In this document: positions 6,902 to 8,981 of the stretch, one piece after another
How the letters are laid out: every line of letters starts with the position of its first letter
Numbering within the stretch: position 1 is the stretch's first letter
Assembly (NCBI GenBank): GCA_030039575.1
Contig: JASHVH010000485.1
Span: forward strand, 1 to 8,981
Length of the DNA: 8,981 nucleotides
From: Acidimicrobiales bacterium
GTDB taxonomy: Bacteria; Actinomycetota; Acidimicrobiia; Acidimicrobiales; Palsa-688
Reading direction: 5' to 3'
Position numbers and translations under genes: made by a program
The notes under the pieces: model-generated
Databases searched by the model: none
What the model saw: the letters and a program-made list of their open reading frames with translations, nothing else
What the model was told of the DNA's origin: nothing

Positions 6902-8218
6902 GTGACCGGCCCACCCGACGCCACCTCCACGTTCGACTACGACGCGCGCCCGGTCACACCCCAAGTGGTCCTCGTCGGGCACCGGGCATCGTCCGGCGGC
7001 TATGCTCTTCGGGATTTCCTGAGCCGCAACGGCTGTCCCTACCAGTGGGTCGACATCGAAGACCAAGACCGCGTGCGTGCCTTGCTCCAGTTCGACCAGG
7101 TCGACCAAGCCCGCCTCCCAATATGTGTCTTGCCCGACGGCACCCAACTGGCCCGAGCCACTGTGGAGGAGGTGGCCCGGGGCCTGGGAATGGTGTCGGG
7201 CCCGTCCCTGTCCGAGTACGACCTGGCCATCGTCGGTGCCGGTCCTTCGGGGCTGGCAGCCTCGGTCTACGCCGCTTCGGAAGGCCTGCGGACAGTGGCC
7301 GTAGAGGCTGTGGCTCCCGGAGGCCAGGCCGGGACCACGTCGATGATCGAGAACTACCTTGGCTTCCCCCAGGGGATCAGTGGGAGCGAAATGGCCGCTC
7401 GGGCGGCCGCCCAGGCGCGTCGGTTCGGAGCGGAGATACTGCTGGCCCGGCCTCTGGTCGGCGTCGACCCTGATGGGCCCGGGTATGTTGCTCGCCTTGC
7501 GGACGGAACGGATGTCCGTGCCCGGGCCTTGCTCGTCGCCACCGGGGTGGAGTGGCGCCGGCTCGACGTTCCCGGTGTGGACGACCTACTAGGAGCGGGG
7601 GTGTATTACGGCGCCGGGCCCAGTGAGGCGGTGACGTGCCTGGGCTGCCGAGTGGCCGTGGTGGGTGGGGGTAACTCCGCCGGCCAGGCAGTGGTCCGTT
7701 TCTCCAAATATGCCTCTCACGTAACGCTGTTGGTCCGAGGGCAAAACTTGGGGGCGTCAATGTCGAGGTACCTGGTGGACCGCGTGACCAGGTTGGAAAA
7801 TGTCGACATCCGAACTTCTACCCAGGTGGTCGGTTTTGAGGTGGGGACGCACCTGGAGGGCATCATGGTGTCCCCCGGTGATGGCCAGGACCTGGAGCGG
7901 TTGCCGTTAGACAACCTCTTTCTCTGCATCGGGGGCGTGCCGCGCACCAACGGCCTCACCGGGATCGGTTTGGCTACCGATCCGGCTGGGTACTTGCGCA
8001 CCGGCAGCGACCTCAGCTCGACGCCGGCGGACCTCGACAACTGGCGGCTGCCACGCCAGCCCCTACCGCTCGAGACGAACCTGCCTGGCCTCTTCGCCGC
8101 CGGCGACGTCCGCAGCGGGTCGATCAAGCGGTGCTCTGCGGCCATCGGCGAGGGTTCGATGGCGGTGGCGCTGGTGCACCGTCGCCTGGCGGAAACCGGC
8201 GGGGAGGCCGATGCCTGA
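6902..8218 (+). CDS. Thioredoxin-reductase-like FAD oxidoreductase with N-terminal glutaredoxin-like domain
   Basis: A 438-residue cytoplasmic flavoprotein. Residues about 20-96 resemble the glutaredoxin-fold domain found ahead of TrxR-like modules in actinobacteria (ALRDFLSRNGCPYQWVDIE, 36-54, single Cys45). The FAD-binding motif DLAIVGAGPSG (107-117), a PGGQAG segment (139-144), an ATG motif near 213, the NADPH-binding VAVVGGGNSAG (251-261) and a C-terminal GDVRSGSIKRCSAAIGEG (401-418) follow TrxR order. The CATC redox pair of true thioredoxin reductases is replaced by YGAGP, so classical thioredoxin reduction is unlikely. Instead CLGC occurs at 246-249, just before the NADPH motif. Many relatives also carry an N-terminal cyclic-nucleotide domain, absent here. 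GTG 6902 is preferred; GTG 6866 in the same frame would add 12 residues, and neither has a good ribosome site. The gene overlaps the LUD gene and is divergent from the regulator. Confidence 0.88.
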   Translation: MTGPPDATSTFDYDARPVTPQVVLVGHRASSGGYALRDFLSRNGCPYQWVDIEDQDRVRALLQFDQVDQARLPICVLPDGTQLARATVEEVARGLGMVSGPSLSEYDLAIVGAGPSGLAASVYAASEGLRTVAVEAVAPGGQAGTTSMIENYLGFPQGISGSEMAARAAAQARRFGAEILLARPLVGVDPDGPGYVARLADGTDVRARALLVATGVEWRRLDVPGVDDLLGAGVYYGAGPSEAVTCLGCRVAVVGGGNSAGQAVVRFSKYASHVTLLVRGQNLGASMSRYLVDRVTRLENVDIRTSTQVVGFEVGTHLEGIMVSPGDGQDLERLPLDNLFLCIGGVPRTNGLTGIGLATDPAGYLRTGSDLSSTPADLDNWRLPRQPLPLETNLPGLFAAGDVRSGSIKRCSAAIGEGSMAVALVHRRLAETGGEADA

Positions 8219-8864
8219 ACCCGCATCTTTAGCCGTTGTGAGCGATGAGGCCAAATCCGAGTTCGGACAGCTTTCGACTGACGAGCGGATCGAGACGGTC
8301 GCGGCGGCGCTGGAACTCAATGGGATAACCGCCGTAGTCGCCGGTTCGGGCGGCGAGGCCAGAGGGATCGTCCGGGCCCTTCTGCCAGATGGGGCCGAGG
8401 TGTACAACAACACCTCCCGGACGTTGGAAACCATCGGTGTGGCCGAGGACATCGAACGGTCCGGCCTATATCAACCGCTGCGGTTGCGCCTCTACCAGAT
8501 GGACCGCGAAATGCAGCGCAACGAGATGCGCCAACTTGCTTCATCGCCCGACTACGTCGTCGGCAGCGCCCACGCCGTAACCGAAGGGGGTTCGCTGTTA
8601 ATTGCCTCGTTGACCGGCAGCCAGCTCGGTCCGATCGTCTCCGGAGCCGGCCACGTGGTCCTCGTTATTGGCGGTCAAAAGGTCGTCTCGGATATTGACG
8701 GCGGGATGCGACGCATCTACCAATATTGTTTCCCGCTCGAAGATGCCAGGGCGCGACAGGCTTACGGCGTGGGCAGCGGGGTAAACAACATCCTGGTCAT
8801 AAACCAGGTGGTCGCGCCAGGCCGTATCACCGTCGTCCTGGTCAAGGAAGTATTGGGGTTCTGA
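8211..8864 (+). CDS. LUD domain protein (LutC/YkgG-like)
   Basis: A 217-residue member of the LUD (LutC/YkgG, formerly DUF162) family. Known members take part in L-lactate oxidation with the Fe-S proteins LutA and LutB, but many stand-alone versions have no proven reaction. Family marks are TSRTLETIG (68-76), DYVVGSAHAVTEGGSLLIAS (114-133) followed by TGSQLG, AGHVVLVIGGQKVV (146-159) and the C-terminal PGRITVVLVKEVLGF (203-217). The full length is present. ATG 8211 overlaps the preceding gene's TGA by 8 bases and has GGGGAGG three bases upstream, so the pair is probably translationally coupled. No LutA or LutB gene is visible, so lactate use cannot be claimed; the overlap instead suggests partnership with the flavoprotein. 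Confidence 0.92.
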   Translation: MPEPASLAVVSDEAKSEFGQLSTDERIETVAAALELNGITAVVAGSGGEARGIVRALLPDGAEVYNNTSRTLETIGVAEDIERSGLYQPLRLRLYQMDREMQRNEMRQLASSPDYVVGSAHAVTEGGSLLIASLTGSQLGPIVSGAGHVVLVIGGQKVVSDIDGGMRRIYQYCFPLEDARARQAYGVGSGVNNILVINQVVAPGRITVVLVKEVLGF

Positions 8865-8878
8865 CCCGTTGGTTATCG

Positions 8879-8908
8879 CGGCGCCCGCTTAGTGCGCCGA
8901 ACCGGGCG
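8879..8908 (+). terminator. Alternative hairpins after the LUD gene
   Basis: CGGCGC (8879-8884) can pair with GCGCCG (8894-8899), or CGCCCG (8882-8887) with CGGGCG (8903-8908). The two 6-bp stems exclude each other. They begin 15 bases after the stop, a suitable place for a terminator, but no T run follows. Nothing else is recognised up to the window end; an ATG at 8975 has no ribosome site. Confidence 0.35.
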
Positions 8909-8981
8909 TCGTGGCGGCCTGTCAAGACCCAAAGACTTCGGTGTCGTTGCGGTCTGGCCCACCGTCTCCTTAGGATGACTG

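Noticed and set aside
8865..8981. Possible start of another gene at ATG 8975
   Set aside because: Only two full codons are visible and no ribosome site precedes it.

Overview
This is a GC-rich window with high-GC third codon positions. It carries a large LAL-type LuxR regulator with a Walker ATPase, a LUD protein, a thioredoxin-reductase-like flavoprotein and a family 5 solute-binding protein. Together these suggest an actinobacterium (Actinomycetota), possibly an uncultured soil or aquatic lineage. The class cannot be fixed from the sequence alone. No rRNA, tRNA, CRISPR array, insertion sequence or phage gene was seen.

Left block (1-2712, plus strand): the 3' part of a classical short-chain dehydrogenase/reductase (its start is outside the window), a secreted family 5 (peptide/nickel/opine type) ABC solute-binding protein, and a small SnoaL/NTF2-like protein. 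Gaps of 33 and 30 bp and good Shine-Dalgarno sequences make these a likely operon. A 9-bp hairpin at 2690-2712 probably ends it. This looks like the tail of an uptake-and-catabolism operon, but no permease or ATPase gene lies in the window.

Middle block (2713-6748): an NAD-dependent epimerase/dehydratase-like protein on the plus strand, whose usual catalytic Tyr appears replaced by Leu, converges on a 929-residue LuxR-family ATP-binding regulator on the minus strand. Just upstream of the regulator, and overlapping its preferred start by an ATGA junction, is a 56-codon open frame that may be a coupled leader peptide or small gene.

Right block (6749-8981): an AT-richer divergent intergenic region with several dyad symmetries and promoter-like hexamers separates the regulator from a plus-strand pair. 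The first gene of the pair is a TrxR-like FAD oxidoreductase with an N-terminal glutaredoxin-like domain and no canonical CxxC. The second is a LUD-domain (LutC/YkgG-like) protein overlapping it by 8 bp. The layout suggests, but does not prove, that the regulator controls this redox pair and itself from the shared intergenic region. The last 117 bases contain only possible hairpins.

Most individual genes belong to known families. The least explained parts are the small frame and dyads ahead of the regulator, and the two-gene redox unit with its rearranged cysteines.
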